Positions 51,369 to 59,625 of a DNA stretch of 64,000 nt are shown one piece after another. The DNA lies in assembly GCF_900114315.1 (NCBI RefSeq), contig NZ_FOSQ01000004.1, positions 259,725 through 323,724 on the forward strand, given 5' to 3'. Both the position numbers and the translations under genes were made by a program. The notes beneath the pieces are model-generated. The model had not been told where the DNA came from. It ran no database searches and saw only the letters and a program-made list of their open reading frames with translations. Within the stretch, counting starts at the first letter, position 1; each line of letters begins with the position of its first letter. Source of the DNA: Falsiroseomonas stagni DSM 19981 (lineage in GTDB: Bacteria > Pseudomonadota > Alphaproteobacteria > Acetobacterales > Acetobacteraceae).

Positions 51369-51485
51369 TCATCGCGGGGCCAGAAGGGGCCGCGGGTGCG
51401 ACACAGGCGGCACCGCCGCACCTGCCGGGGTACCGCCAGCACCTCCCGACCAGGAATTGTCTTTATTTTTACGAGTAGTATTCAT
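51369..51485 (-). CDS. Candidate 38-residue peptide upstream of the cellulose operon
   Basis: Reads MNTTRKNKDNSWSGG..., then Ala/Pro-rich to a natural stop. An AGGAG lies 10 bases before the ATG, and the first codons are AT-rich in an otherwise GC-rich genome, as often seen at efficient initiation sites. No hydrophobic segment. It is 232 bases upstream of the BcsR-like gene on the same strand. Could be a real small protein or a chance frame in a leader RNA. Confidence 0.3.
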   Translation of the reverse strand: MNTTRKNKDNSWSGGAGGTPAGAAVPPVSHPRPLLAPR

Positions 51486-51658
51486 TTTGGAAAAACTCCT
51501 GTCTTCCCATCGTCGCATTTTCGCGTCGGACCTCAGAGTTGTGTTGACGTCGTCTCGAATCGATCTACCTTGGGTTGCCGTATCAATGCAAACATGAACG
51601 TGCAGGATGCGGTGACTTGAACGATCTCGCGGCGGGCGAGGGACCATCAGGCCAGCAT

Positions 51659-51678
51659 GCATCGCGATATCGTGATGC
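51659..51678. promoter_or_regulatory. 20-bp near-perfect palindrome, possible operator
   Basis: GCATCGCGAT (51659-51668) abuts ATCGTGATGC (51669-51678), one G/T mismatch from perfect symmetry, with no loop. A contiguous palindrome of this kind suits a dimeric regulator rather than a hairpin. It lies 154 bases before the FkbM gene and 174 bases upstream of the 38-codon frame. Confidence 0.45.
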
Positions 51679-51832
51679 GTCAAAAAAGATATCAGGTTGT
51701 GAAAGCGGGATGATCCGGGAGCCGTGCCGCTGGCGCCACCATCGCCTTACGTCCCCGCGGGCAGGCCGCCCGCATGCCGCATCGCGCCGCACGGGGTGCC
51801 CCCGCCGGCCGCGCACCGCAGGAGGAGCCGCC

Positions 51833-52819
51833 ATGAGCACGCTGGACGAACGTACCCTCGCCCTCCGCCAGGACGACCGTGCCATGCCGCCCCGGCGGAT
51901 GGTGCCGCTCGGCGTCGATGAGGTGATGGTCGAGACCGCCTGGGGCGGATTCGTCGTTGTCCCCGCCTTCAACATCGATGTCGCGATCGGGGTGCTGCGC
52001 GACGGCGTGCATGAGCCCTGGACCACCCGCCTGATGCAGAAGCTGCTGCGTCCGGGCGACATTTGCCTGCTGGCCAGCGCGGGCTTCGGATATTTCGCCT
52101 GCCTCGCCGGCCGCCGAGTGGGCGCGGCCGGGCGCGTCGTGGCGGTGGAGCCCAATCCGCATCTGCTGCCTTTCCTGCTGAAGTCGCTGCACTGGAACGG
52201 CAGCCACGGCCATACGGAGGTCTTCGCCCGGGCATTGTCGGACGAGGCCGGGCGCGACATCGCCTGCCGCTTCGACCCGCAGCGCCTGGCCACCCTGCCG
52301 CCGCGCTGCCCAGCCGCGGAAGGCGGGGGGGAACCCGGCCTGCCCCCCGATGGGCGCTGGTCCGCCGCCACCATGGGCCGGCTGGTGGATTCCGAGGGGC
52401 GCTGGGGGAAGGGGGCCTGCCTGCCCGTGCCCTTCACCGCCCGTACCAGCACCATCGACCACATCGCCGACCTCCTCGCCCTGCCGCGAATCGACCTGCT
52501 GCAACTCGACCTCGGCGGTGCGGAGCCGCTGGCGTTGCGGGGCGCGCAGCGGGTGATCGCGGCCTCGCCCGACCTCCGCCTGCTCACCCGCTGGAGCGCC
52601 GCCCATCACGCGCGGCTCGGCGATCGGCGGCGCGCCGCCTTCGAGGAGATGTGGGACTTCCTCACCCGCCTCGGCTACGTCGTCCGCATGCTGGAGCCAC
52701 TGATCGACCGGAACAGCGACATCCAGCTTTCCGCCCCGCTGACTCATGAGGCGATGACCACCGTCGCGCTGCCGGGCCACTACCTCTGGTCCCGCGGGGA
52801 TGGCGAACCCTACGCCTGA
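51833..52819 (+). CDS. FkbM-family methyltransferase (divergent)
   Basis: 328 residues with AGGAGG upstream of the ATG. The SAM loop is degenerate (DICLLASAGFGYFACLAGRRVG rather than a clear VDxGxNxG), but VVAVEPNP and STIDHIADLLALPRIDLLQLDLGGAEPLALRGA keep the FkbM pattern (IDLLQLDLGG with the acidic residue). Activity could be weakened or the cofactor bound differently. It is a single gene facing away from the cellulose operon. Confidence 0.75.
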   Translation: MSTLDERTLALRQDDRAMPPRRMVPLGVDEVMVETAWGGFVVVPAFNIDVAIGVLRDGVHEPWTTRLMQKLLRPGDICLLASAGFGYFACLAGRRVGAAGRVVAVEPNPHLLPFLLKSLHWNGSHGHTEVFARALSDEAGRDIACRFDPQRLATLPPRCPAAEGGGEPGLPPDGRWSAATMGRLVDSEGRWGKGACLPVPFTARTSTIDHIADLLALPRIDLLQLDLGGAEPLALRGAQRVIAASPDLRLLTRWSAAHHARLGDRRRAAFEEMWDFLTRLGYVVRMLEPLIDRNSDIQLSAPLTHEAMTTVALPGHYLWSRGDGEPYA

Positions 52820-52855
52820 TGGCCGCCATGGCTGTGCCATTGAGGTCACATAACC

Positions 52856-52966
52856 CTAAGGCGGGTTTAGCCGATTTAGCCGATTAGACGTCTTTAGTGG
52901 GGTCTTCGCGCTGCCTTCGGGGGGCGGACACAGGTCGGATGGTGATGGCGGGAACATAGAGCGAAC
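52856..52966 (-). repeat. Dispersed LexA-box/AATCGGC element, copy B
   Basis: On the minus strand: GTTC-N7-GTTC (52952-52966, a perfect alphaproteobacterial LexA box), a C-rich stretch, CTGTG..CCGCC, ACGTCTAA, and two AATCGGCTAA units ending near 52866. The block order matches copy A at 8608-8709. A 33-codon frame (ATG at 52957, stop at 52856) runs through it and overlaps the box; copy A has no equivalent frame. The nearest gene is lpxR-like at 53103, 137 bases away on the plus strand; whether the box controls it is unknown. Confidence 0.6.
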
Positions 52967-53102
52967 AAGACCGCCTGGCCAGCAGAATCGCGGCCGGCGC
53001 GGCTGCCCCGTGATCCCGGGAAGGTGATGGGGCGGGGGGCGCCTTCGCGGCGGGGTTGCGGTATCGGAAGGGTTGCCTCCTCCCTCCGGATCGCCCGCCC
53101 CC

Positions 53103-54116
53103 ATGCGCCACCTGCTCCTGCCCCTACTCCTCCTCGCCGGACCGGCGCTGGCGCAGGTCCCGCCGCTCGCGGTGGTGCCCCCACCGGCGCCGGCGCCAGA
53201 CCCGCGCGGCAGCTTCACCTTTAACTACGAGAACGACACCCTGGCCGGGACCGATCGCTACTACACCAGCGGGGTGCAGTTGGCCTGGCGGTCGCCCTCC
53301 ACCGAACTGCCGGGACTGCTCCGCTTCCTCGATGGGCAACTGGATGCGCTGATCGGGCCGGGGGAGGTGCGCTGGGGCTTCGGCCTCGGCCACGCCATCT
53401 ACACGCCGCGCGACACGCTCTCCCGCATCCCGGACCCGACGGACCGTCCCTATGCCGGGCATCTCTATGGCGCGCTGGTGCTGCAGCGGGACGAGGGCTT
53501 CGCGCTGTCCACGCTGGAATTGCAGGCCGGCGTGGTCGGTCCCTCCGCGCTCGGCGAATTCGTGCAGAACAACGTCCACGACCTGATCCGCGACTATTCC
53601 GCCAATGGCTGGTCCCGCCAGCTGAAGGACGAGCCCGCGCTGAACATGGTGTTCGAGCGCACCATGCGGACGCCGGCGCTGCGCGTCGGCGGCATCGAGA
53701 TCGACCTGCTGCCCTCCGCGACCTTCGCGCTCGGCACCGTCAGCACCTATGCGGGTGCCGGCGCGACACTGCGGATCGGCAATGGGCTGGAAGCCGATTA
53801 CGGCGCGCCGCGCATCCGCCCCGCGCTGGTCGGTTCCGCCTTCTTCCAGCCGCGGCAGGAATTCGGCTGGTACGGTTTCGTCGGCGGGCAGGGGCGGGCG
53901 GTGCTGCGGGACGTGTTCCTGGATGGCAACACCTGGCGGAATGACGGGCCTTCCGTGGACAAGCGACCCTTCGTCGGCGACCTCTCCGCCGGCTTCGTCG
54001 TGCATTGGCGCGGCTTCCGGCTTGCCTACAGCCAGGTGATGCGGACGGAGGAATTCTACGGCCAGCGCGGCGGCGCGCAGTCCTTCGGGTCGCTGGCGCT
54101 GACGGCGCGGTTCTGA
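53103..54116 (+). CDS. lpxR: LpxR-family lipid A 3'-O-deacylase (DUF2219)
   Basis: 337 residues with a Sec signal peptide (MRHLLLPLLLLAGPALAQ). The mature start FNYENDTLAGTDRYYTSGVQLAW holds the Asn44-Asp45 pair matching the Ca-binding/catalytic N-D of Salmonella LpxR; YTPRD and FVQNNVHDLI supply further conserved positions including a His. The chain ends LALTARF, as an outer-membrane barrel does. It removes 3'-linked acyl groups from lipid A at the outer membrane. An in-frame TTG at 53073 is less likely. Confidence 0.88.
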   Translation: MRHLLLPLLLLAGPALAQVPPLAVVPPPAPAPDPRGSFTFNYENDTLAGTDRYYTSGVQLAWRSPSTELPGLLRFLDGQLDALIGPGEVRWGFGLGHAIYTPRDTLSRIPDPTDRPYAGHLYGALVLQRDEGFALSTLELQAGVVGPSALGEFVQNNVHDLIRDYSANGWSRQLKDEPALNMVFERTMRTPALRVGGIEIDLLPSATFALGTVSTYAGAGATLRIGNGLEADYGAPRIRPALVGSAFFQPRQEFGWYGFVGGQGRAVLRDVFLDGNTWRNDGPSVDKRPFVGDLSAGFVVHWRGFRLAYSQVMRTEEFYGQRGGAQSFGSLALTARF

Positions 54117-54141
54117 CCGCGCCGCCTGTCAGTCGGGCGGT

Positions 54142-55644
54142 TCAGTTCGCCCGCGCCAGGATGGGGGCGAAATCGGCCTCCAGCGTCGCCAGCGCCGCGT
54201 CGATCCGCCCGCGCTGCGCCGTGGCCCATTCGCCATGGCCGGCGAGCCTGCCCCGGGCGCTGGCCAGCATCCGCGTCATCTCCGCGGGCTGGGGGCCGCC
54301 CGGTGTCGCGCGCGCGCGGATGATGGCGGCGGGGTCGAGCGCCGCGCGGAAGGCCTGTTCCGTCATCGGCAGGTCGGCCTCCGGCAGCCCCATCTCATGC
54401 AGCATGTGCCGGTAGAGGCGCTGCGCCTCGGCATAGGGGAAGTCGCTCGGGCGGATGTCGCGGGACTTGGCGAAGTCCACGACCTCGCTCGCGAAGTGGT
54501 GGCCGACGCGGAAGGGCAGCCGGTGTTCCCGCATCAGCACATCGGCGATTTCCTGGGAGGCGGTCCAATCGAGGTCCAGCTCCTCCAGCGCCCGGGCGGG
54601 ATTGAGCACGAGGGCGCGCAGCACGCGGTTCCACTGTTCCAGCATCCGCGTCGTGGCGGCGGTCAGCGCGACATTGTCGGCGGTGCTCTTCGCGTCGTTC
54701 ATCCCGGGCGGGATGTTGTGGGCGGTGATGGTGCGGCCGGTGGCCAGCGTGACCACCATGCTGGCCTGGCGGCGCACATCGTTCAGCAGGCCGGGGTTCC
54801 GCTTCTGCGGCATGGCGGAGGAGACATAGGTGTTGCCATCGCCCTCGGCCAGCAGCAGCCAGGGGCGGGGCTGGGCGTATTGCGTCATCACATCGGCGAT
54901 GTAGGCGCCGGCATGGATGGCGATGGCGGTGCTGACGGCGCCGAGTTCCACCGGCATTTCCGCCGCCAGGATCTGCGCGGCGTCATAGGCATTCTCGATG
55001 GTGGCGGGGAAGCCGAGGTAGCGCGCCATGCGGTCCCGGTTCAGCGGCCAGCTCGTGCCGTTCAGCACGGTGGTGCCCATGGGGGAGAGGTCGAGCCGCG
55101 CATAGGCTTCGCGCAGCCGCTGCATGTCCCGTTCCAGACCCGCGACATGGCCCAGCAGGTAGTGGCCGTAGCTGTTGGGCTGGGCGGCGACGCCGTTGGT
55201 GTAGTTGGGCACGATGGTGTCGCGGTGGCGCTCCGCGATGTCGAGCATCGTCGCCGTCACTTGGCGGAGCGCGGCCGCGACGCGCAGCAGCTCCTCCCGC
55301 ATCATGGCGGAGCGGACGGTGGTCAGCATGTCCTGGGAGGAGCGGCCGGCATGGATCAGCGTCGCCTCCACCCCCGCGGCCTCGATCAGCAGAGGCTCGA
55401 AGGTGATGACCAGGTTGGGGCGGCGGCCGCCGGGCTGGTCCCCGGCGCGCAGTACCGTGTCGATGCCGCGGGCGATGCGCGGCGCGATGGCGGGGTCGAG
55501 CAGCCCTTCCTGGCTGTTGATGATGACGCTGGCCTTGTTGATCTGGCCGAGCCAGTAGAATTCATCCCGCCGCGGCGCCGGCTGGGCCAGGGCTTCGGTG
55601 GCCATGGCCCCCGCGATGATCGCTGCCGTCATGAATTGCCTCAT
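54142..55644 (-). CDS. Exported lyase of the fumarase/argininosuccinate-lyase superfamily
   Basis: 500 residues. The fold signature SSAMPQKRNP is present (family GSxxMPxKxNP), along with LTTVRSAMMREELLRVAAAL and NTYVSSAMP. The N-terminus MRQFMTAAIIAGAMATEALAQ is a cleavable signal peptide, unlike the cytoplasmic argininosuccinate lyase or fumarase. So this is a periplasmic member, possibly a beta-elimination enzyme for an external compound. GGGAGG precedes the ATG. The next gene upstream on the same strand is a LysR regulator. Confidence 0.8.
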   Translation of the reverse strand: MRQFMTAAIIAGAMATEALAQPAPRRDEFYWLGQINKASVIINSQEGLLDPAIAPRIARGIDTVLRAGDQPGGRRPNLVITFEPLLIEAAGVEATLIHAGRSSQDMLTTVRSAMMREELLRVAAALRQVTATMLDIAERHRDTIVPNYTNGVAAQPNSYGHYLLGHVAGLERDMQRLREAYARLDLSPMGTTVLNGTSWPLNRDRMARYLGFPATIENAYDAAQILAAEMPVELGAVSTAIAIHAGAYIADVMTQYAQPRPWLLLAEGDGNTYVSSAMPQKRNPGLLNDVRRQASMVVTLATGRTITAHNIPPGMNDAKSTADNVALTAATTRMLEQWNRVLRALVLNPARALEELDLDWTASQEIADVLMREHRLPFRVGHHFASEVVDFAKSRDIRPSDFPYAEAQRLYRHMLHEMGLPEADLPMTEQAFRAALDPAAIIRARATPGGPQPAEMTRMLASARGRLAGHGEWATAQRGRIDAALATLEADFAPILARAN

Positions 55645-55701
55645 CCCCGCTGATCCTCCCCGCCTTATCGTGACGCATCCGGCGCGCCGGGCGGGCATCC
55701 G

Positions 55702-56583
55702 TCAAGACGCGCCCATCAGCGCGTGGCGCTGCCGCTGGAACAGTGCGGCGACGGCATCGGCGACGGCGCGGATGGCGGGGACGTCGGCCAGGTCCTCATG
55801 CATCAGCAGGTAGGCGTCCTCATCCGTCTCCGGCGGGAAGGAGGCCACGCGCACCAGCGCGCCGGTCGCATCCGCCGGCGCGCAGGGCAGCACCGCCATG
55901 CCGAGGCCGGCCAGGCAGGCGCGGAGCCGGATCGGCGTGTCATCCAGCACCGCGACCGGCGGACGGTCCCCGACCACCGCGTGCAGCGCGGCCACGGTGC
56001 GGGATTGCGCGGGCGGGCGCGCCAGGCCGATGAAGGGCAGGGCGGTGACGTCCGGCGTTGCGCCTTCCGGCAGCAGGGACCGGGCGGCGTAGAGGGCGAC
56101 GCGGACGCGGGCCAGGCGGCGCATCACCAGGCGCCCGCCCTCCGGCGGGTCCCGCATCCGGATGGCGATTTCCGCTTCGCGACGGGCCAGCGACAGGATG
56201 GCACGGGATGGCAGCAGGGAGATGACGATGCCGGGCGTCGCCGCGGCCAGCGCCGCCATGTGGTCCACCAGCACCAGGCCCATGGAGGCCGTGGCGGTGA
56301 TGCGCACCACCTCCGTCTCCCGCGCCGCGGCCGCGCGGCGGATGGCATCGGCGCCGCCGCCCATCTGGGCGAGGGCCGCCATGATGCGGTCGCCGCGGCG
56401 GGTCAGGCGCAGGCCCTCCGGCCGGCGTTCCAGCAGGGGCTCGCCGACCCAGGCTTCGAAGGCTTCGACCCGGCGGCTGGCCGTGGCGGTGGACAGGCCG
56501 AGCTTCAGCGCGGCCTTGCGCCAGGAACCGGCCTCCACGACGGCGGCGAAGACCTTGGCATCGTCCCAGGAGAAGTCGCGCAT
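55702..56583 (-). CDS. LysR-family transcriptional regulator
   Basis: 293 residues. The N-terminal winged helix-turn-helix (DAKVFAAVVEAGSWRKAALKLGLSTATASRRVEAFE) and the substrate-binding domain of type 2 periplasmic fold (VRITATASMGLVLVDHMAAL, LPFIGLARPPA) are normal. It lies 57 bases before the exported lyase and is likely to control it or the divergent amidohydrolase. Inducer unknown. Confidence 0.92.
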   Translation of the reverse strand: MRDFSWDDAKVFAAVVEAGSWRKAALKLGLSTATASRRVEAFEAWVGEPLLERRPEGLRLTRRGDRIMAALAQMGGGADAIRRAAAARETEVVRITATASMGLVLVDHMAALAAATPGIVISLLPSRAILSLARREAEIAIRMRDPPEGGRLVMRRLARVRVALYAARSLLPEGATPDVTALPFIGLARPPAQSRTVAALHAVVGDRPPVAVLDDTPIRLRACLAGLGMAVLPCAPADATGALVRVASFPPETDEDAYLLMHEDLADVPAIRAVADAVAALFQRQRHALMGAS

Positions 56584-56604
56584 GGCGGTGGTCGGGGCCC
56601 TGGT

Positions 56605-56952
56605 TCAGCGGTCGAGCGATCGCAGCGCCGCTTCCAGCACCCAGCGGGATGGCCAGCGTGGCGGGGGCGGGGCGCGGTCCGCATCCGGCAATTGCCAGGG
56701 GGAAGCGTAGACCGGGCGGCGGAGCGACCGGAAGATGGAAGCCAGGCCCGGCGCCGCGTCCAGCAGCGCCGCGTCGCAGGCGGCGGCCAGGCGCCGTGCC
56801 ACGGGGGCGGCGGGGCCGCCTTCCGCCAGCGCCGCCTCCAGCGCCGCGGCATCCAGGGGCAGGTGCCCGGCGCGGCGGATCACCGCGGCATCGCGGCGCC
56901 ACAGCGCCTCATCCGCTGCCGAGAGCAGCACCAGCATCCCGGGCTGTGTCAT
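56605..56952 (-). CDS. Small Ala-rich protein of unknown function
   Basis: 115 residues from the ATG at 56952 with AGGAG upstream; a longer frame to 57015 has no ribosome site. All-alpha by composition (EALWRRDAAVIRRAG, PVARRLAAACDAALLD), ending with a Pro-rich stretch. The N-terminal MLVLLSAAD resembles the first strand of a receiver-like fold but is too short to be sure. It lies between the LysR gene and the divergent amidohydrolase. No family recognised. Confidence 0.6.
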   Translation of the reverse strand: MTQPGMLVLLSAADEALWRRDAAVIRRAGHLPLDAAALEAALAEGGPAAPVARRLAAACDAALLDAAPGLASIFRSLRRPVYASPWQLPDADRAPPPPRWPSRWVLEAALRSLDR

Positions 56953-57123
56953 CGCCTGATCTCCTGTCCTCGGGCGGCAGGATGGCGGGGCGGGGCGGGC
57001 GGGCGCGACGGCCAAGGCTGCAACGCCGTGTTACGCCCTTGACCATGCAATCGGTTGCTTGGTAACAGGACGTCGCCGGCGCCGCGACGCGGAACGGCGG
57101 GAAGAGACGGGCCCTAAAAAACA

Positions 57124-58596
57124 ATGAACGACAGTTCCGACGCCAACGGCCTCGGTCGCCGCGCGGTCTTCGCAGCGGCGGCCGGGGCCGCAACTCTTTC
57201 GGGGCTTCCGGCCGCGCCCCGCGCGCAGCATGCTGCCGATCCGGCCCGGCCCATTCTGGTTCGCGGCGCGCATGTGCTGTCCATGGACAGCCAGGTCGGC
57301 GACATGCCGCTCGGTGACATCCTGATCGAGCGTGGCGCCATCCGCGCCGTGGCGCCGAATATCGAGGCGCCGGCCGGGGCGACCATCATCGATGGCGCCG
57401 GGCGCATCGCCATGCCGGGCATGGTGAACGGCCATATCCACCTGGCGCAGACGATGCAGCGTGGCCTGTCCACGGAGCATTCCTTCGTCGGCTATTTCCA
57501 GACCATCGTGCTGCGCCATTCCAACCGGATGACTCCGGCCGATGTGAAGCTGGCCGACCATGCGGGGGCGCTGGAACAGATCGCCGCGGGCGTCACCGCC
57601 GTGATGGACTGGTCGCGGGAGACGATGAGCCCGGCCCACGCCGATGCGGCGATCGAGGGTCTGGACGCCGCCGGCATCCGCGCCGTGCTGGCCTATACCG
57701 CGCCGCCCATCCCGCAAGGCGCCGACGCCGCCGCGATCCATGGCCGCATGGTGGACCATGCGAAGGCGCTGAAGGCGGGCAGGCTCGCGGCCTCCGACGG
57801 GTTGATCCAGCTCTGGACCTGCCTCCAGGGGCCGGATTTCACGCCGCTGGAGCCGGCGCTGGTCGATATGCGCCGGCTGGCGGAGATCGGCGTGCCGATC
57901 GCGATCCACACCGGCGCCAGCATCTACGCCAACCGCAAGCCGCGCCTGCTGGCGCAGCTCGATGCCGCGGGGCTGCTGAACGATCGCCTCCAGATCGTGC
58001 ACGCGAACAACCACGAGGATGACGAGTACAAGCTTGCCGCCGACAAGGGCGTGATGCTGGCCTCGACGCCGGAGGTCGAGCTGCGGATGGGCCATGGGCA
58101 TCCCTCGATGTTCAAGGCGCTCGCGGCGGGGATGCGGGTCTCGGTCGGGACGGACATCCCCTCCATGGTCGGCGGCGGGCTGCTGCCGCAGCTGCGGGTG
58201 GCGATGGCGGTGGAACTGCACCGGCTGAACCTGCTGGCCATCGCGGCGACGCGGACGGTGGCGCAGACGCCGCCGGTGACGGCGCGGCAGATGCTGGAAT
58301 TCGCCACCATCGGCGGCGCGCGGGGCCTGGGGCTGGATCGCGTCACGGGCAGCATCACGCCGGGCAAGCGGGCCGACATCATCCTGGTGCGGGCCGACCA
58401 GCCGCTGACGGCGCCGGTGAGCGATCCCGCGGGCCTCGTGCTGCTGCAGGCGAGTGCGGGGGATATCGAGACGGTCATCGTCGATGGCCGCATCCGCAAG
58501 CAGGGCGGGCGCCTCGCGGATGCCGATGCCCCGGCGGTGTTCCGGCGGTTGCAGGACCGGGCGGAGGAGATGGCGGCCGCCGCTTCGCGCGGGTGA
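57124..58596 (+). CDS. Tat-exported amidohydrolase (ATZ/TRZ, guanine-deaminase type)
   Basis: 490 residues. The N-terminus GLGRRAVFAAAAGAATLSG is a twin-arginine signal. Metal-binding motifs of the amidohydrolase superfamily: NGHIHLAQTMQRG (H-x-H), IAIHTGAS, IVHANNHED and VGTDIPSM. The ITPGKRADIILV block is the usual end of the barrel. It hydrolyses amide, amidine or amine bonds in a heterocycle; the exported location is unusual. It faces the LysR regulator and lyase and may belong to the same catabolic set. Confidence 0.88.
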   Translation: MNDSSDANGLGRRAVFAAAAGAATLSGLPAAPRAQHAADPARPILVRGAHVLSMDSQVGDMPLGDILIERGAIRAVAPNIEAPAGATIIDGAGRIAMPGMVNGHIHLAQTMQRGLSTEHSFVGYFQTIVLRHSNRMTPADVKLADHAGALEQIAAGVTAVMDWSRETMSPAHADAAIEGLDAAGIRAVLAYTAPPIPQGADAAAIHGRMVDHAKALKAGRLAASDGLIQLWTCLQGPDFTPLEPALVDMRRLAEIGVPIAIHTGASIYANRKPRLLAQLDAAGLLNDRLQIVHANNHEDDEYKLAADKGVMLASTPEVELRMGHGHPSMFKALAAGMRVSVGTDIPSMVGGGLLPQLRVAMAVELHRLNLLAIAATRTVAQTPPVTARQMLEFATIGGARGLGLDRVTGSITPGKRADIILVRADQPLTAPVSDPAGLVLLQASAGDIETVIVDGRIRKQGGRLADADAPAVFRRLQDRAEEMAAAASRG

Positions 58597-58651
58597 CGCC
58601 ATCGCAGCCGTGCGTTGCCCCGACAGGCCCGGCTGTGGCAATCAGCGGTCC

Positions 58652-59623
58652 ATGAGTCCGACACGGCGAGTCACCCTTTCCGCGGCCGCGGCCGCCCTGC
58701 TGATGCCCGGCGCCGCAGCCGCGGCCACGCAGAGCTTCGACGCCTTCCTGGAAGGCGTCAGGGCGGAGGCGCGGCGGCAGGGCGTCTCCGCCGCCACCGT
58801 GTCCCGCGCGCTGACGGGCATCCGCGCCAATGACCGGGTGCTGGAGCTGGACCGGCGGCAGCCGGAATTCACCCAGACCTGGGAACAGTACCGCGATGCG
58901 CGCCTGTCCCAGACCCGCATCGATGCGGGCCGGCGGGCCTTCGCCGACAACCGCGCGACGCTGGAAGCGGTGCAGGGGCGGTTCAAGGTCTCCCCCCGCG
59001 TTGTTGTCGCGATCTGGGGGCTGGAGACGAATTACGGCGGCTTCACCGGCAATTTCAGCGTGGTGGAAAGCCTGGCGACGCTGGCCTGGGATGGAAGGCG
59101 CTCCGCCTATTTCCGCAATGAATTGCTGGCCGCGCTGAAGATCCTGGATGCCGGGCATGTCGCGCCCGACCGCATGAAGGGCAGCTGGGCCGGCGCCATG
59201 GGCCACCCGCAATTCATGCCGAGCAATTTCGAGCGCCTGGCCGTCGACATGGATGGCGATGGGCGGCGGGACATCTGGGACAACCGGGCGGATGCGCTGG
59301 GGTCCATCGGCAACTACCTCGCCCGTTCCGGCTGGCGGGAGGAGGAGCTGTGGGGGCGGGAGGTGGTGCTGCCCGCGGGCTTCAACCCGGATGACGCGCG
59401 GCGCGACAATACGAAGCCGCTGCGGGAATGGGTGCGGATGGGGGTGCGGCGCCCGGATGGATCGGCGCTGCCGGCACTCGACATGGAAGCGGCGATCATC
59501 CTGCCGGGGGGCGCGGGCGGGCAGGCCTTCGCCGTCTACCACAACTTCAACGTCATCCGGCGGTACAACCCCTCCAACTTCTACGCCCTCGCGGTGGGCC
59601 TGCTGTCGGACCGAGTGGCCTAG
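58652..59623 (+). CDS. Membrane-bound lytic murein transglycosylase, MltB family
   Basis: 323 residues with a signal peptide (MSPTRRVTLSAAAAALLMPGAAAA). The catalytic Glu125 lies in IWGLETNYG, followed by GSWAGAMGHPQFMPSNF and the C-terminal YNPSNFYALAVGLLSD. It cleaves glycan strands with 1,6-anhydro formation. No lipobox Cys, so it is soluble periplasmic (SltB/MltB2-like). rlpA follows 2 bases later, giving a peptidoglycan unit. Confidence 0.9.
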   Translation: MSPTRRVTLSAAAAALLMPGAAAAATQSFDAFLEGVRAEARRQGVSAATVSRALTGIRANDRVLELDRRQPEFTQTWEQYRDARLSQTRIDAGRRAFADNRATLEAVQGRFKVSPRVVVAIWGLETNYGGFTGNFSVVESLATLAWDGRRSAYFRNELLAALKILDAGHVAPDRMKGSWAGAMGHPQFMPSNFERLAVDMDGDGRRDIWDNRADALGSIGNYLARSGWREEELWGREVVLPAGFNPDDARRDNTKPLREWVRMGVRRPDGSALPALDMEAAIILPGGAGGQAFAVYHNFNVIRRYNPSNFYALAVGLLSDRVA

Positions 59624-59625
59624 GC

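Larger units (their letters stand above)
51137..51832. other. 700-base divergent region between the cellulose operon and an FkbM gene
   Basis: An unusually AT-rich patch (about 51450-51600) stands out from the surrounding GC-rich DNA. On the plus strand TTGACG (51544-51549) and TACCTT (51566-51571) give a possible sigma-70 promoter with 16-base spacing toward the FkbM gene. On the minus strand a 38-codon frame is listed separately. A near-perfect 20-bp palindrome lies at 51659-51678 and an AGGAGG ribosome site precedes 51833. Confidence 0.6.
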
